From contig CAWFYV010000006.1 of assembly GCA_963820185.1 (NCBI GenBank), forward strand, positions 124,001 through 188,000: a DNA stretch of 64,000 nucleotides, given 5' to 3'. Both the position numbers and the translations under genes were made by a program. The notes beneath the pieces are model-generated. The model saw nothing but the letters and a program-made list of their open reading frames with translations, made no database searches and was not told the origin of the DNA. The DNA comes from Aquilonibacter sp963820185 (lineage in GTDB: Bacteria > Vulcanimicrobiota > Vulcanimicrobiia > Vulcanimicrobiales > Vulcanimicrobiaceae). Positions 17,813-25,895 of this stretch are shown piece by piece. The first letter of the stretch is position 1; the number at the start of each line of letters is the position of its first letter.

Positions 17813-18826
17813 CTACCGCGCTGCGGTGAATCCCGCCGGCACCTCAAAGAGCGGATCGGCCGCCGTCGCATCGAGTACCGTGACGTGTCCGCGCTCCGTC
17901 AGCATCCCAATTGCGCGACCTCCCGGCGGCGGCAAGGTGTTCATCAGCAGATACATCTCCAGTTTCGTGCCGTCCGTCGACGCCGCGTTGCCGTGCAGCA
18001 TCGGCGCGCAACCTCCTTGCGATGCGAACTGCGCTGCGTCGGTTGCGACGGCCGGTGCGTACGCGAGCGGACAGTACGCACGCTGTTTTTGAATGTCGGA
18101 CACGTACGTGACCCGCGAGAGGCTGAGCTGCCCGTTTTGACACGAGCCGGTGGCGTTCGCGGCGGTCACTGTGAGGTTGGCGCTTGTTCCCGTCGTTGCG
18201 ATACCGTCGATCGTCTTCGACCCGAGCGGTTGCGAGGTTGCATCGATCGTTAAGTCCGCGCTTCCCGGCTTGGAGTTACGCGCCGTGCCCGGCATCTGAA
18301 AGCAGTCGCTTCCGCGCGAGCCGCCATCGGTCCGCACGTACGTTTTCTTTGCGAGATTCAGCGTGATAAATACGTGTTCGTCGCACTTGGAGATCGCGGC
18401 GCTCTGCGCTATCGGGTCGTCTTCGCGAATCCATCCCTTCGTGAAGTAGAACGTGTAGCGAATGAGACGGCCGTTGCGCATGAGGTTCGCGCGCGATGCC
18501 GGGCCTCCCGATGCCGACGGGCCCGAGTCCGCTTCGCCCAGGGAATCGCCTGTATTGCTGCCACCGGGTTCGCCCGCGGTGACCCCCGCGCCGCCACCCA
18601 CGATTCCGCGCGTCTTGAGCGTCGGCGTCTCGATGCTCGATGATTCCGAAGCTTGCGCGGGTCGCGCGCTCATCGCAAGCTTGTAGTCGTCAGCGAATGT
18701 GCCCGGTGCGGGTGGCGTGGCCGGCGCAACGATGATGCGTGAGATCTCGTCGTATTGCAGCGCAACCGGAGCGGGCGTCGGCGTGGCCGCAACCGCCGCG
18801 ACCAGGAGCCACGGCACGATCCTCAT
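17813..18826 (-). CDS. secreted protein of unknown function
   Basis: I do not recognise this 337-residue protein. It has a short signal peptide (MRIVPWLLVAAVAATPTPAP), a low-complexity Gly/Ser stretch at about 70-110, and a beta-rich body with four or more cysteines that could form disulfides outside the membrane. The stretch RLIRYTFYFTKGWIREDD resembles beta-sheet lipoprotein-like domains, but no assignment is justified. It converges with the PEBP gene with no gap and is divergent from the CDGSH gene. Confidence 0.75.
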   Translation of the reverse strand: MRIVPWLLVAAVAATPTPAPVALQYDEISRIIVAPATPPAPGTFADDYKLAMSARPAQASESSSIETPTLKTRGIVGGGAGVTAGEPGGSNTGDSLGEADSGPSASGGPASRANLMRNGRLIRYTFYFTKGWIREDDPIAQSAAISKCDEHVFITLNLAKKTYVRTDGGSRGSDCFQMPGTARNSKPGSADLTIDATSQPLGSKTIDGIATTGTSANLTVTAANATGSCQNGQLSLSRVTYVSDIQKQRAYCPLAYAPAVATDAAQFASQGGCAPMLHGNAASTDGTKLEMYLLMNTLPPPGGRAIGMLTERGHVTVLDATAADPLFEVPAGFTAAR

Positions 18827-18867
18827 ACTGACGGAGTGCGCCGAACGCTCGGCGAAGGCCTGGCCAA

Positions 18868-19080
18868 GTGATGGAAGACGTAGTTATCAAGGTTCGCGAG
18901 AATGGCCCGTACCTCGTAACGGGAACAGTACGCCTGATCGATGCGGACGGCAATCCATACACGGTGACTGAGAACTTTGTGCTTTGCCGTTGTGGAGAGT
19001 CAACCACCAAACCGTTCTGCGACGGCAGTCATCGGACAAACGGCTTCTGCGCAACGCAGCGCGCCACACTACAGGAGTAG
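18868..19080 (+). CDS. CDGSH iron-sulfur domain protein
   Basis: This 70-residue protein carries one complete CDGSH [2Fe-2S] motif, CRCGESTTKPFCDGSH, with ligands Cys40, Cys42, Cys51 and His55 (three Cys and one His, the mitoNEET type). Such clusters act in electron transfer or cluster transfer. Start could be Met1 or Met2. It is 3 bases upstream of hmgA, so the two are surely one transcript and probably coupled in translation. Confidence 0.92.
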   Translation: MMEDVVIKVRENGPYLVTGTVRLIDADGNPYTVTENFVLCRCGESTTKPFCDGSHRTNGFCATQRATLQE

Positions 19081-19083
19081 CTG

Positions 19084-20253
19084 ATGCCCTCGTACGTTCG
19101 CGCCGGTTCGCTTCCGCATAAGCGCCACATTCAGTTTCGCCGGCCCGACGGCGGCCTCTACGCGGAGGAGCTCTTCTCAACCAAGGGCTTCGAAAGCGTG
19201 TACTCGCTGCTCTATCACCTACGCCCGCCGACAGCTACGCTCGAGGTGCGTGCGTGGGATCGCCCATCCGCCGCCTTCGTGCCAAACGATCCATTGCGCA
19301 ATCGCCATTTCAAAACCGCGCGCATTCACACCGGTGGCGACGCCATCGAGTCACGGCACACCCTGCTCGGCAACGAAGACCTCGTTGTCTCGATTGCCCA
19401 GGCCGATGCGCCGATGGAGTACTGGTATCGCAACACGGGTGGCGACGAGCTGCTCTTCATCCACCATGGCGCGGGCGTTCTAGAAACGCCCTTCGGCGAG
19501 CTCGCCTACCGTGCGAACGACTACGTAATCATTCCGACCGGAACGACATACCGCGTGCTGCCCGCCTCGCCGACGCGCATGCTCGTACACGAGTCACGTG
19601 GGATGGTCACGATTCCGCGTCGCTACCGCAACGAATTCGGGCAACTCGAAGAGCACGCGCCGTATTACGAGCGCGACTTCCGTGCCCCGGTGCTCAAGAG
19701 CCCGGTTGACGCACGCGGCGAACACGAAATACGCGTGAGCAACGCCGGACGCTCGGCGATCTATATCGTCCAAAATCATCCGTGCGACGTTGTCGGCTGG
19801 GACGGCTATTGTTATCCCTATGCCTTCAACCTCGAAGAATTCGCGCCAATTACCGGCAAGCTCCATCAACCGCCGCCTGCGCACGCGACCTTCGAAGCAC
19901 CCGGTGCTGCGTTTTGCGCCTTTGTGCCGCGGCTCTTCGACTACCATCCGCTCGCTATTCCGGTGCCGTACAATCACTCGAGCGTCGACTGCGACGAAGT
20001 GATCTTCTACGCAAGCGGCAACTTTATGAGTCGCCGTGGGGTCGAGGAGGGCTCGGTCACGTTGCACGCCGCAGGCGCGCCGCATGGACCGCAACCCGGC
20101 GCTGTTGAGGCGAGCCTCGGGGCAAAGTCGACCGACGAAATCGCGGTGATGGTGGACACCTTCAAACCATTGCGCCTCGCGCCGTCGGCGCTCGAAGTCG
20201 AAGACGAACAGTATTACCGCTCCTGGATCGAAGCCGTGTCATCCCGAGCGTAG
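19084..20253 (+). CDS. hmgA: homogentisate 1,2-dioxygenase
   Basis: HmgA opens the ring of homogentisate with O2 to give maleylacetoacetate in tyrosine and phenylalanine breakdown. The 389-residue cupin protein has the family segment NHSSVDCDEVIFYASGNF, containing iron-ligand His/Glu positions, and LHAAGAPHGPQPG with the later iron His. ATG at 19084 is preceded by GGAG. The gene pairs with the CDGSH gene and converges with fahA 25 bases away. Its last codons and stop fall inside a repeat-like sequence. Confidence 0.95.
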   Translation: MPSYVRAGSLPHKRHIQFRRPDGGLYAEELFSTKGFESVYSLLYHLRPPTATLEVRAWDRPSAAFVPNDPLRNRHFKTARIHTGGDAIESRHTLLGNEDLVVSIAQADAPMEYWYRNTGGDELLFIHHGAGVLETPFGELAYRANDYVIIPTGTTYRVLPASPTRMLVHESRGMVTIPRRYRNEFGQLEEHAPYYERDFRAPVLKSPVDARGEHEIRVSNAGRSAIYIVQNHPCDVVGWDGYCYPYAFNLEEFAPITGKLHQPPPAHATFEAPGAAFCAFVPRLFDYHPLAIPVPYNHSSVDCDEVIFYASGNFMSRRGVEEGSVTLHAAGAPHGPQPGAVEASLGAKSTDEIAVMVDTFKPLRLAPSALEVEDEQYYRSWIEAVSSRA

Positions 20254-20275
20254 CGAAGCGTAGTCGAGGGACGGT
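20238..20275. repeat. short repeat-like element at the hmgA/fahA convergent end
   Basis: The segment TCATCCCGAGCGTAGCGAAG followed by CGTAGTCGAGGGACGG contains a direct repeat AGCGTAG-CGA-AGCGTAG and outer TCCC/GGGA arms. It resembles dispersed intergenic elements I know from many GC-rich genomes. Only this copy is visible in the window. It supplies the last codons and the stop of hmgA. Confidence 0.5.
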
Positions 20276-20278
20276 GAC

Positions 20279-21541
20279 CTAGCCGACGACCTTTCCGCGA
20301 GCGCTGCCGAAGCCGATCCGAAATTCGCCTTGCTCGCACCATCCCCGCAACGTGATCTCGTCGCCGTCTTGCAAAAACCCCCGCACTTCGCCGCGCGGTA
20401 GCGCGATCGGCTTTGTGGCGTTCCACGTGAGTTCGATCAAGCTGCCAAGAGAGTCCGGTGCACTGCCACTGATCGTTCCCGACGCGTAGAGATCGCCCGG
20501 CCGCACCTGCGTGCCGTTGATGGTCACGTGCGCAAGTTGCTGTGCCATGCTCCAGTAGAGCTCTTTGAAGTTCGTGCGGGCAATCGTAGCCGGCGGGACA
20601 CCTGCTGCGCGCATCGCAGCGGTTGAGAGATCGACTTCAAGCTTGATATCGTACGCGGCGCGCTCGGGGCCGAGCAGGTAGGGAAGCGGTTGTGGTTCTT
20701 GCGCCGGGCCGCTGGTGCGAAACGGCTCGAGCGCATCCAAGGTAACCACCCACGGTGAGATCGTCGTGGCAAACGACTTGCCGAGGAACGGTCCCAATGG
20801 CTGATATTCCCACGCTTGAATGTCGCGCGCGCTCCAATCGTTGACGAGCACGAGCCCAAAGATGTGCTCGCGTGCAACGCCGGCTGGAATCGGCTGCCCG
20901 AGCCGATTGCCGGGACCGGTAATGAAGCCGACTTCAAGCTCGATGTCGAGGCGCTGCGTCGGTCCAAAGAGCGGCGCATCGGCACCCGGCGGCTTGCGCT
21001 GACCGCTCGGACGCATGACCGGTGTACCATCGATCACAACCGTGCTCGCGCGGCCGTGATACGCGATCGGCATATGGCGCCAATTAGGAAGCAGCGGCTC
21101 CGTATTTGGGCGGAGTATCTTTCCGAGGTTGGTTGCATGCTCGAGTGACGAATAGAAGTCAACGTAGTCGCCGATCTCCATCGGCACGACCATCGCCGCG
21201 CTCGATTGCTCGACAAAGAATGCATCGCTGTTGCGCTCGCGCAATCGCGCGTCGCCCCGAGCGTCGGCGCGCAGAAGCGCCGCGATGTGCAGCCGCACCT
21301 TTTTCCATACCGCGGGTCCCATGGCCAGGAACGGATTGAGCGATTGCGCTTGCAAGAGCGCACGGTCACAGACCCCGTCGAGCAATCCCGACTCAGCGAG
21401 TGCATAGAGGTCGAGGATCCGCGTGCCGATCGCCACACCGAGTCGTGTACGGCCGCCCGAGGTAAACGCTCCGTAGGGCAAATTATAGATCGTGAAATCG
21501 CTGCCGGGCGGGACCGGTACCCACGAGTCGATGTGCGGCAT
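20279..21541 (-). CDS. fahA: fumarylacetoacetase
   Basis: FahA hydrolyses fumarylacetoacetate to fumarate and acetoacetate, the last step of the homogentisate route. The 420-residue length is standard. The SH3-like N-terminal part starts with SDFTIYNLPYGAF. The metal-binding C-terminal barrel shows ELEVGFITGPGNRLG, HIFGLVLVNDWSARDIQ and GPFLGKSFATTISPW. It starts 5 bases after the stop of the unknown gene at 21547, so those two form an operon transcribed toward hmgA. Confidence 0.96.
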   Translation of the reverse strand: MPHIDSWVPVPPGSDFTIYNLPYGAFTSGGRTRLGVAIGTRILDLYALAESGLLDGVCDRALLQAQSLNPFLAMGPAVWKKVRLHIAALLRADARGDARLRERNSDAFFVEQSSAAMVVPMEIGDYVDFYSSLEHATNLGKILRPNTEPLLPNWRHMPIAYHGRASTVVIDGTPVMRPSGQRKPPGADAPLFGPTQRLDIELEVGFITGPGNRLGQPIPAGVAREHIFGLVLVNDWSARDIQAWEYQPLGPFLGKSFATTISPWVVTLDALEPFRTSGPAQEPQPLPYLLGPERAAYDIKLEVDLSTAAMRAAGVPPATIARTNFKELYWSMAQQLAHVTINGTQVRPGDLYASGTISGSAPDSLGSLIELTWNATKPIALPRGEVRGFLQDGDEITLRGWCEQGEFRIGFGSARGKVVG

Positions 21542-21546
21542 GCCGG

Positions 21547-22368
21547 CTATTCCGCGGGCAGGAGGCCGAGCGCGCGCAAATCAGCGACCGGCTCTTCGAA
21601 GCTGCAGCTTCCATAGGCGACAAAACGTGCGCGGCCCCGTCGCATCAGCGCTTCGTCGGTCAGGGCGAGGGCGGCAGGGTCTTCTTGCGCGAGGATGGCC
21701 TCGAGGCTTTTCCGGTCGATCTCGGTCGCGCGAGCCGCGGCAATAAGGATATTAAGGAAGCCGTGCATCATCACGCCCTCGCCTTCATTAAAGTGGCGGA
21801 CCGGGTGGTGCAGGCCGGCGGTCGCTTTGAACGGCACGCCGGCGGCGGTCGCCGCGGCGATAAAGGCCGCGACCTCTTGAACCGATGGAAACGCCGACGC
21901 TTGCGTACCGCCACAGCGCAATTTCGCACCGAGCCCGTAGCGCGCGAGTTCGTCCATTGCTAATCGATCGCGACGCAATTCAACGTAGGTCGGCAGATCG
22001 TCGAGGTGCGTCGCCCGCACCACCCGTGCGCACGTGTCGATCGCTTCGTCGTCGAGCGGAACTTCGAGACTTGCGATCGCCGCCCAATCGTCGCGGCGTG
22101 CGCGCGCGACGATTTCGAACAGTTCAGGCGTCGCAATCACCGAAAGCTCGATGCGCTTTCGTCCGGCAACGCGTGCGCGCAATGTATCAAGGTCCGCAGC
22201 TTTCACAATGAATCGTGAGAGCATCCAGGAGGCTGCGCCTTCTTGTGCCTCCGCGTATTCGGTAAGCGCCCGATCCATCGGCAGGATGGCGGGCGGAAAC
22301 AGCCCAGCATAGTCGATCAAGCGCTCGAGGGCGGCGCGTACGGCGCGGGTTGGGGCAAGAGTCCTCAC
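21547..22368 (-). CDS. conserved protein of unknown function, partner of fahA
   Basis: No family function is known to me. The product (about 273 residues) is soluble and begins with the conserved-looking segment LIDYAGLFPPAILPMDRAL. It also contains KLRCGGTQASAFPS, KATAGLHHPVRHFN and HGFLNILIAA, which suggest a barrel-like enzyme with conserved charged and His residues. I use the GTG at 22368, because the longer frame would overlap the divergent hppD start. Other starts remain possible. It is directly upstream of fahA with a 5-base gap, which suggests a role in aromatic amino acid breakdown. Confidence 0.75.
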   Translation of the reverse strand: MRTLAPTRAVRAALERLIDYAGLFPPAILPMDRALTEYAEAQEGAASWMLSRFIVKAADLDTLRARVAGRKRIELSVIATPELFEIVARARRDDWAAIASLEVPLDDEAIDTCARVVRATHLDDLPTYVELRRDRLAMDELARYGLGAKLRCGGTQASAFPSVQEVAAFIAAATAAGVPFKATAGLHHPVRHFNEGEGVMMHGFLNILIAAARATEIDRKSLEAILAQEDPAALALTDEALMRRGRARFVAYGSCSFEEPVADLRALGLLPAE

Positions 22369-22420
22369 GCCGGCTGTTGTTCGACAGGGCCCCTCCTGAC
22401 GCTTCGCCAAGCCTGTCAGC

Positions 22421-23536
22421 ATGAGCACGAGCATCGAGGCGCGCAGCAATCCGCTGGCGCGCATCGACTGGGACTACGTCGAGTTCTACGTCGGAAACGC
22501 AAAACAGGCTGCGCATTTTTACATGTCGGCCTTCGGCTTCGATCAAGTCGCCTATGCGGGACCGGAGACCGGCATCAAGGATCGCGCCAGCTACGTGCTC
22601 GAGCAGAATAATCTGCGCTTTGTCATCACCGCAAGTTTCGATCCGCAAAGCGAGATTTCGCGTCATGTATCCTTACACGGCGACGGCGTGAAAGATATTG
22701 CGATCATTGTCGACGATGCACGTGCAGCGTACGAGCGCGCTATTGCGGGCGGCGCAAAATCGGTGAGCGCCCCCGTCGAGATCTCCGACGACACGGGCCG
22801 CATCGTTCGGGCCACGATCGCCACATACGGTGACACGGTCCACACCTTCGTCCAGCGCACCGGCTACACCGGACCCTTCATGCCGGGCTACGTCGAGGCG
22901 CATCGAACGCTTCCGGGCAGCAAGAAACCCGGGCTGCAGTTCATCGACCACTGTGTCGGCAACGTCGGCTGGGGCGAGATGGACGCGTGGGGCGATTTCT
23001 ACGCGCGCGTCTTCGGCTTTTCGCAGCTCGTATCGTTCGATGACAAGGACATCTCGACCGAGTACACTGCGCTCAAGTCGAAAGTGATGTCCGACCCGCG
23101 CCATCAAGTGAAGTTTCCGATCAACGAGCCGGCGCAGGGCAAGAAGAAGTCGCAAATCGAGGAGTTTCTCGACTTCTACCGCGGCTCGGGTGTCCAACAC
23201 ATCGCGATTCGCACCGAGGACATCGTCGCAACGATCGATGCGCTACGCTACAACGGCGTCGAATTTCTCGATACGCCGGACAGCTACTACGAGATGCTGG
23301 CCGAGCGCGTCGGCAAGATCGATGAGGCACTCGACGTGTTACGCGAGCGGCGCATCCTGGTCGACCGCGACGATCTCGGCTACATGCTCCAGATTTTCAC
23401 CAAGCCGCTCCAGGACCGCCCGACGGTATTTTTCGAGATCATTCAGCGTAAGGGCAGCCTTTCGTTCGGGAAGGGCAACTTCAAGGCGCTCTTCGTTTCG
23501 ATCGAAAAAGAACAAGAAAAGCGCGGAACGCTTTAA
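22421..23536 (+). CDS. hppD: 4-hydroxyphenylpyruvate dioxygenase
   Basis: HppD converts 4-hydroxyphenylpyruvate to homogentisate with O2. The 371-residue product has the two vicinal-oxygen-chelate domains. The likely iron ligands are His in QFIDHCVGNV, His in VQHIAIRTED and Glu in VFFEIIQR, and the C-terminal GKGNFKALFVSIEKEQ is present. ATG at 22421 follows a long divergent region shared with the unknown gene at 22368. It heads a run of closely spaced genes with deoC, an aldehyde dehydrogenase, a GGDEF-EAL protein and an EgtB-like gene. Confidence 0.95.
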   Translation: MSTSIEARSNPLARIDWDYVEFYVGNAKQAAHFYMSAFGFDQVAYAGPETGIKDRASYVLEQNNLRFVITASFDPQSEISRHVSLHGDGVKDIAIIVDDARAAYERAIAGGAKSVSAPVEISDDTGRIVRATIATYGDTVHTFVQRTGYTGPFMPGYVEAHRTLPGSKKPGLQFIDHCVGNVGWGEMDAWGDFYARVFGFSQLVSFDDKDISTEYTALKSKVMSDPRHQVKFPINEPAQGKKKSQIEEFLDFYRGSGVQHIAIRTEDIVATIDALRYNGVEFLDTPDSYYEMLAERVGKIDEALDVLRERRILVDRDDLGYMLQIFTKPLQDRPTVFFEIIQRKGSLSFGKGNFKALFVSIEKEQEKRGTL

Positions 23537-23544
23537 CGCGCATC

Positions 23545-24444
23545 ATGCCAACGCTTGTCGGCCCCCCTGTCAGCGTCGACGCGGTCATGCTCGAATCGCG
23601 TGCGGCTGCGCTCGCGAAACGTTCGATCAAGACGTCGGCCAAGCTCGAAGGCATCACGCTGGCGATCCGTTGCATCGATCTCACGACGCTCGAAGGCAAA
23701 GATTCGCGCGGGCGCGTGCGCTCGCTTTGCGCGAAGGCACGTAATCCGCGGCCAGGTTGGCCCAACGTCCCGAGCGTCGCCGCGGTCTGCGTCTATCCCA
23801 ACCTCGTGCCCGTCGCCAAAGAGGCGCTGCGCGGCACGAGCGTCAAGGTCGCATCCGTTGCCACGGCCTTTCCGAGTGGCCTCTCGAGCCTCGAGGTCAA
23901 ACTCGCCGATACGGCTGCAGCTTTAGCATCTGGTGCCGATGAGATTGATATGGTAATCGATCGCGGTGCCTTTCTCTCCGGTGACGAAGGCTCGGTCTTC
24001 GACGAAATCGTCGCGGTCAAGCAACTGTGTGCTCCGAGCGTGCACCTCAAAGTCATTCTCGAAACCGGGGAACTCGGAACGTACGACAACATTCGGCGCG
24101 CGAGCGATCTCGCGCTGGAAGCCGGCGCCGACGTCATCAAAACGTCGACCGGCAAAGTAGGTACCAATGCAACGTTTCCTACGGCGCTCGTGATGTGCGA
24201 AGCAATTCGCGACTTCGCGCGGCGCACCGGGGAACGGCGCGGACTGAAGGTCGCCGGCGGTGTGCGGACGACCAAGCAGGCGTTGACCTATCTCGTGATC
24301 GTGAAGGAAACGCTTGGCGACGCTTGGCTCACTCCCGACCGCTTCCGCATAGGCGCGAGCTCGCTTCTCGACGATCTGCTCATGCAGCTCGAAAAGGAAG
24401 AAACGGGCCACTACGCGGGAACCGATTACATTCCAAAGGATTGA
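23545..24444 (+). CDS. deoC: deoxyribose-phosphate aldolase (long form)
   Basis: DeoC splits deoxyribose-5-phosphate into glyceraldehyde-3-phosphate and acetaldehyde. The barrel is complete: RCIDLTTLEG, EIDMVIDRGAF, the Schiff-base lysine in VIKTSTGKVGTNATF near residue 199, and LKVAGGVRTTKQA. At 299 residues it is longer than typical bacterial DeoC, closer to the animal/actinobacterial long form. It follows hppD by 8 bases and overlaps the aldehyde dehydrogenase start. The nearby aldehyde dehydrogenase could oxidise the acetaldehyde released. Confidence 0.93.
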   Translation: MPTLVGPPVSVDAVMLESRAAALAKRSIKTSAKLEGITLAIRCIDLTTLEGKDSRGRVRSLCAKARNPRPGWPNVPSVAAVCVYPNLVPVAKEALRGTSVKVASVATAFPSGLSSLEVKLADTAAALASGADEIDMVIDRGAFLSGDEGSVFDEIVAVKQLCAPSVHLKVILETGELGTYDNIRRASDLALEAGADVIKTSTGKVGTNATFPTALVMCEAIRDFARRTGERRGLKVAGGVRTTKQALTYLVIVKETLGDAWLTPDRFRIGASSLLDDLLMQLEKEETGHYAGTDYIPKD

Positions 24445-24446
24445 TG

Positions 24447-25883
24447 ATGGCGATCTTCGATTACGCTCCGGCGCCGGAGAGCGTGCGCCCGCAGATTCGC
24501 GAAGACTATGGGCTGTTTATCGACGGCCGGTGGTCGGCGCCCCAGAACGGCACATATTTTGAGACCATAAATCCGGCGAACGAAACCACGCTGGCTCGTA
24601 TCGCGTATGCGAACGCCGCCGATGTCGACCGCGCTGTCCGCGCGGCGCGCAAAGCCTACGACAAGTACTGGCGCAAACTCAAGCCGGCCGATCGCGCCAA
24701 GTACATCTATCGCATCGCGCGTGCGATCACCGAGCGCTCGCGCGAACTCGCCGTGCTCGAGACGATGGACGGCGGCAAGCCGATCAAGGAATCGCGCGAC
24801 TTCGACATCCCGTTGTCGGCAGCGCACTTCTTCTATAATGCCGGGTGGGCCGACAAGCTCGAATGGGTGATGCGTGCCGGGCGTGAGCCACAGTCGCTCG
24901 GCGTCTGCGGGCAGATCGTACCCTGGAACTTCCCGCTGCTCATGGCTGCGTGGAAGGTCGCGCCGGCTCTGGCCTGCGGGAACACGGTTGTCCTCAAACC
25001 CGCTGAGACAACGCCCCTCACGGCGCTTGCGCTTGCACAAATTATTGAAGAGGCCGATCTTCCGCCCGGCGTCGTCAACGTCGTGACCGGCGACGGCACG
25101 ACCGGTGCGGCGCTAGTCGAGCATCCCGACGTCGACAAGATTGCGTTTACCGGTTCGACCGAGGTCGGCAAGATGATCGCGCGCCGCCTCGGTGGGAGCG
25201 ACAAGCGCCTCACGCTCGAGCTTGGCGGCAAAGCCGCACACATCGTGTTCGCCGATGCGCCGATGGATCAAGCGATCGAAGGCGTCGTCAACGGCATCTA
25301 CTTCAATCAGGGTCACGTCTGCTGCGCGGGATCGCGCTTGCTCGTCGAGGAGCGGGTACACGACGAGATCGTCGTGCGCCTTACCGAACGCCTGCAGACG
25401 TTACGCCTGGGCGATCCGCTCGACAAGAACACCGACATCGGTGCGATCAATTCACGCGCCCAACTCGAGAAGATCGAGGAGCTCGTGCGCAGCGGTGTCG
25501 AGCAAGGCGCGACGCTCGTGCAGCAACAATGCGATCTGCCGGCGCGCGGCTTCTTCTTTCCGGCCTCCTTCTTTTCCAACGTGCATCAGTCGCATCGCAT
25601 AGCGCGCGAAGAGATCTTCGGCCCGGTGCTCTCGATCTTGACGTTCCGCACACCCGACGAAGCGGTCGAGAAGGCCAATAACACGCCCTACGGTCTTTCA
25701 GCCGGCGTGTGGACGGATAAAGGCAGCAAGAACATGTGGGTAGCGCAGCGCCTGCGCGCAGGTGTTGTGTGGTGCAACACGTTCAATCAATTCGACCCCA
25801 GTTCACCATTTGGCGGATTTCGAGAGTCCGGATTCGGTCGCGAGGGCGGCGTTCACGGGCTCTTCGAATATCTGGCCCACTGA
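24447..25883 (+). CDS. aldehyde dehydrogenase (NAD(P)-dependent)
   Basis: This 478-residue class 3-like aldehyde dehydrogenase is complete. The base Glu is in LELGGK near residue 258, the catalytic Cys in QGHVCCAGSR near 291, and the cofactor motif FTGSTEVGK is present. The ATG at 24447 has AAAGGA 6 bases upstream; the ATG at 24444 overlaps the deoC stop. The context with deoC points to oxidation of acetaldehyde or another short aldehyde. It resembles the N-terminal, active half of ALDH16-type proteins, whose inactive half may be represented by the gene at 39246. Confidence 0.93.
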   Translation: MAIFDYAPAPESVRPQIREDYGLFIDGRWSAPQNGTYFETINPANETTLARIAYANAADVDRAVRAARKAYDKYWRKLKPADRAKYIYRIARAITERSRELAVLETMDGGKPIKESRDFDIPLSAAHFFYNAGWADKLEWVMRAGREPQSLGVCGQIVPWNFPLLMAAWKVAPALACGNTVVLKPAETTPLTALALAQIIEEADLPPGVVNVVTGDGTTGAALVEHPDVDKIAFTGSTEVGKMIARRLGGSDKRLTLELGGKAAHIVFADAPMDQAIEGVVNGIYFNQGHVCCAGSRLLVEERVHDEIVVRLTERLQTLRLGDPLDKNTDIGAINSRAQLEKIEELVRSGVEQGATLVQQQCDLPARGFFFPASFFSNVHQSHRIAREEIFGPVLSILTFRTPDEAVEKANNTPYGLSAGVWTDKGSKNMWVAQRLRAGVVWCNTFNQFDPSSPFGGFRESGFGREGGVHGLFEYLAH

Positions 25884-25895
25884 ACGGGACGCTAG

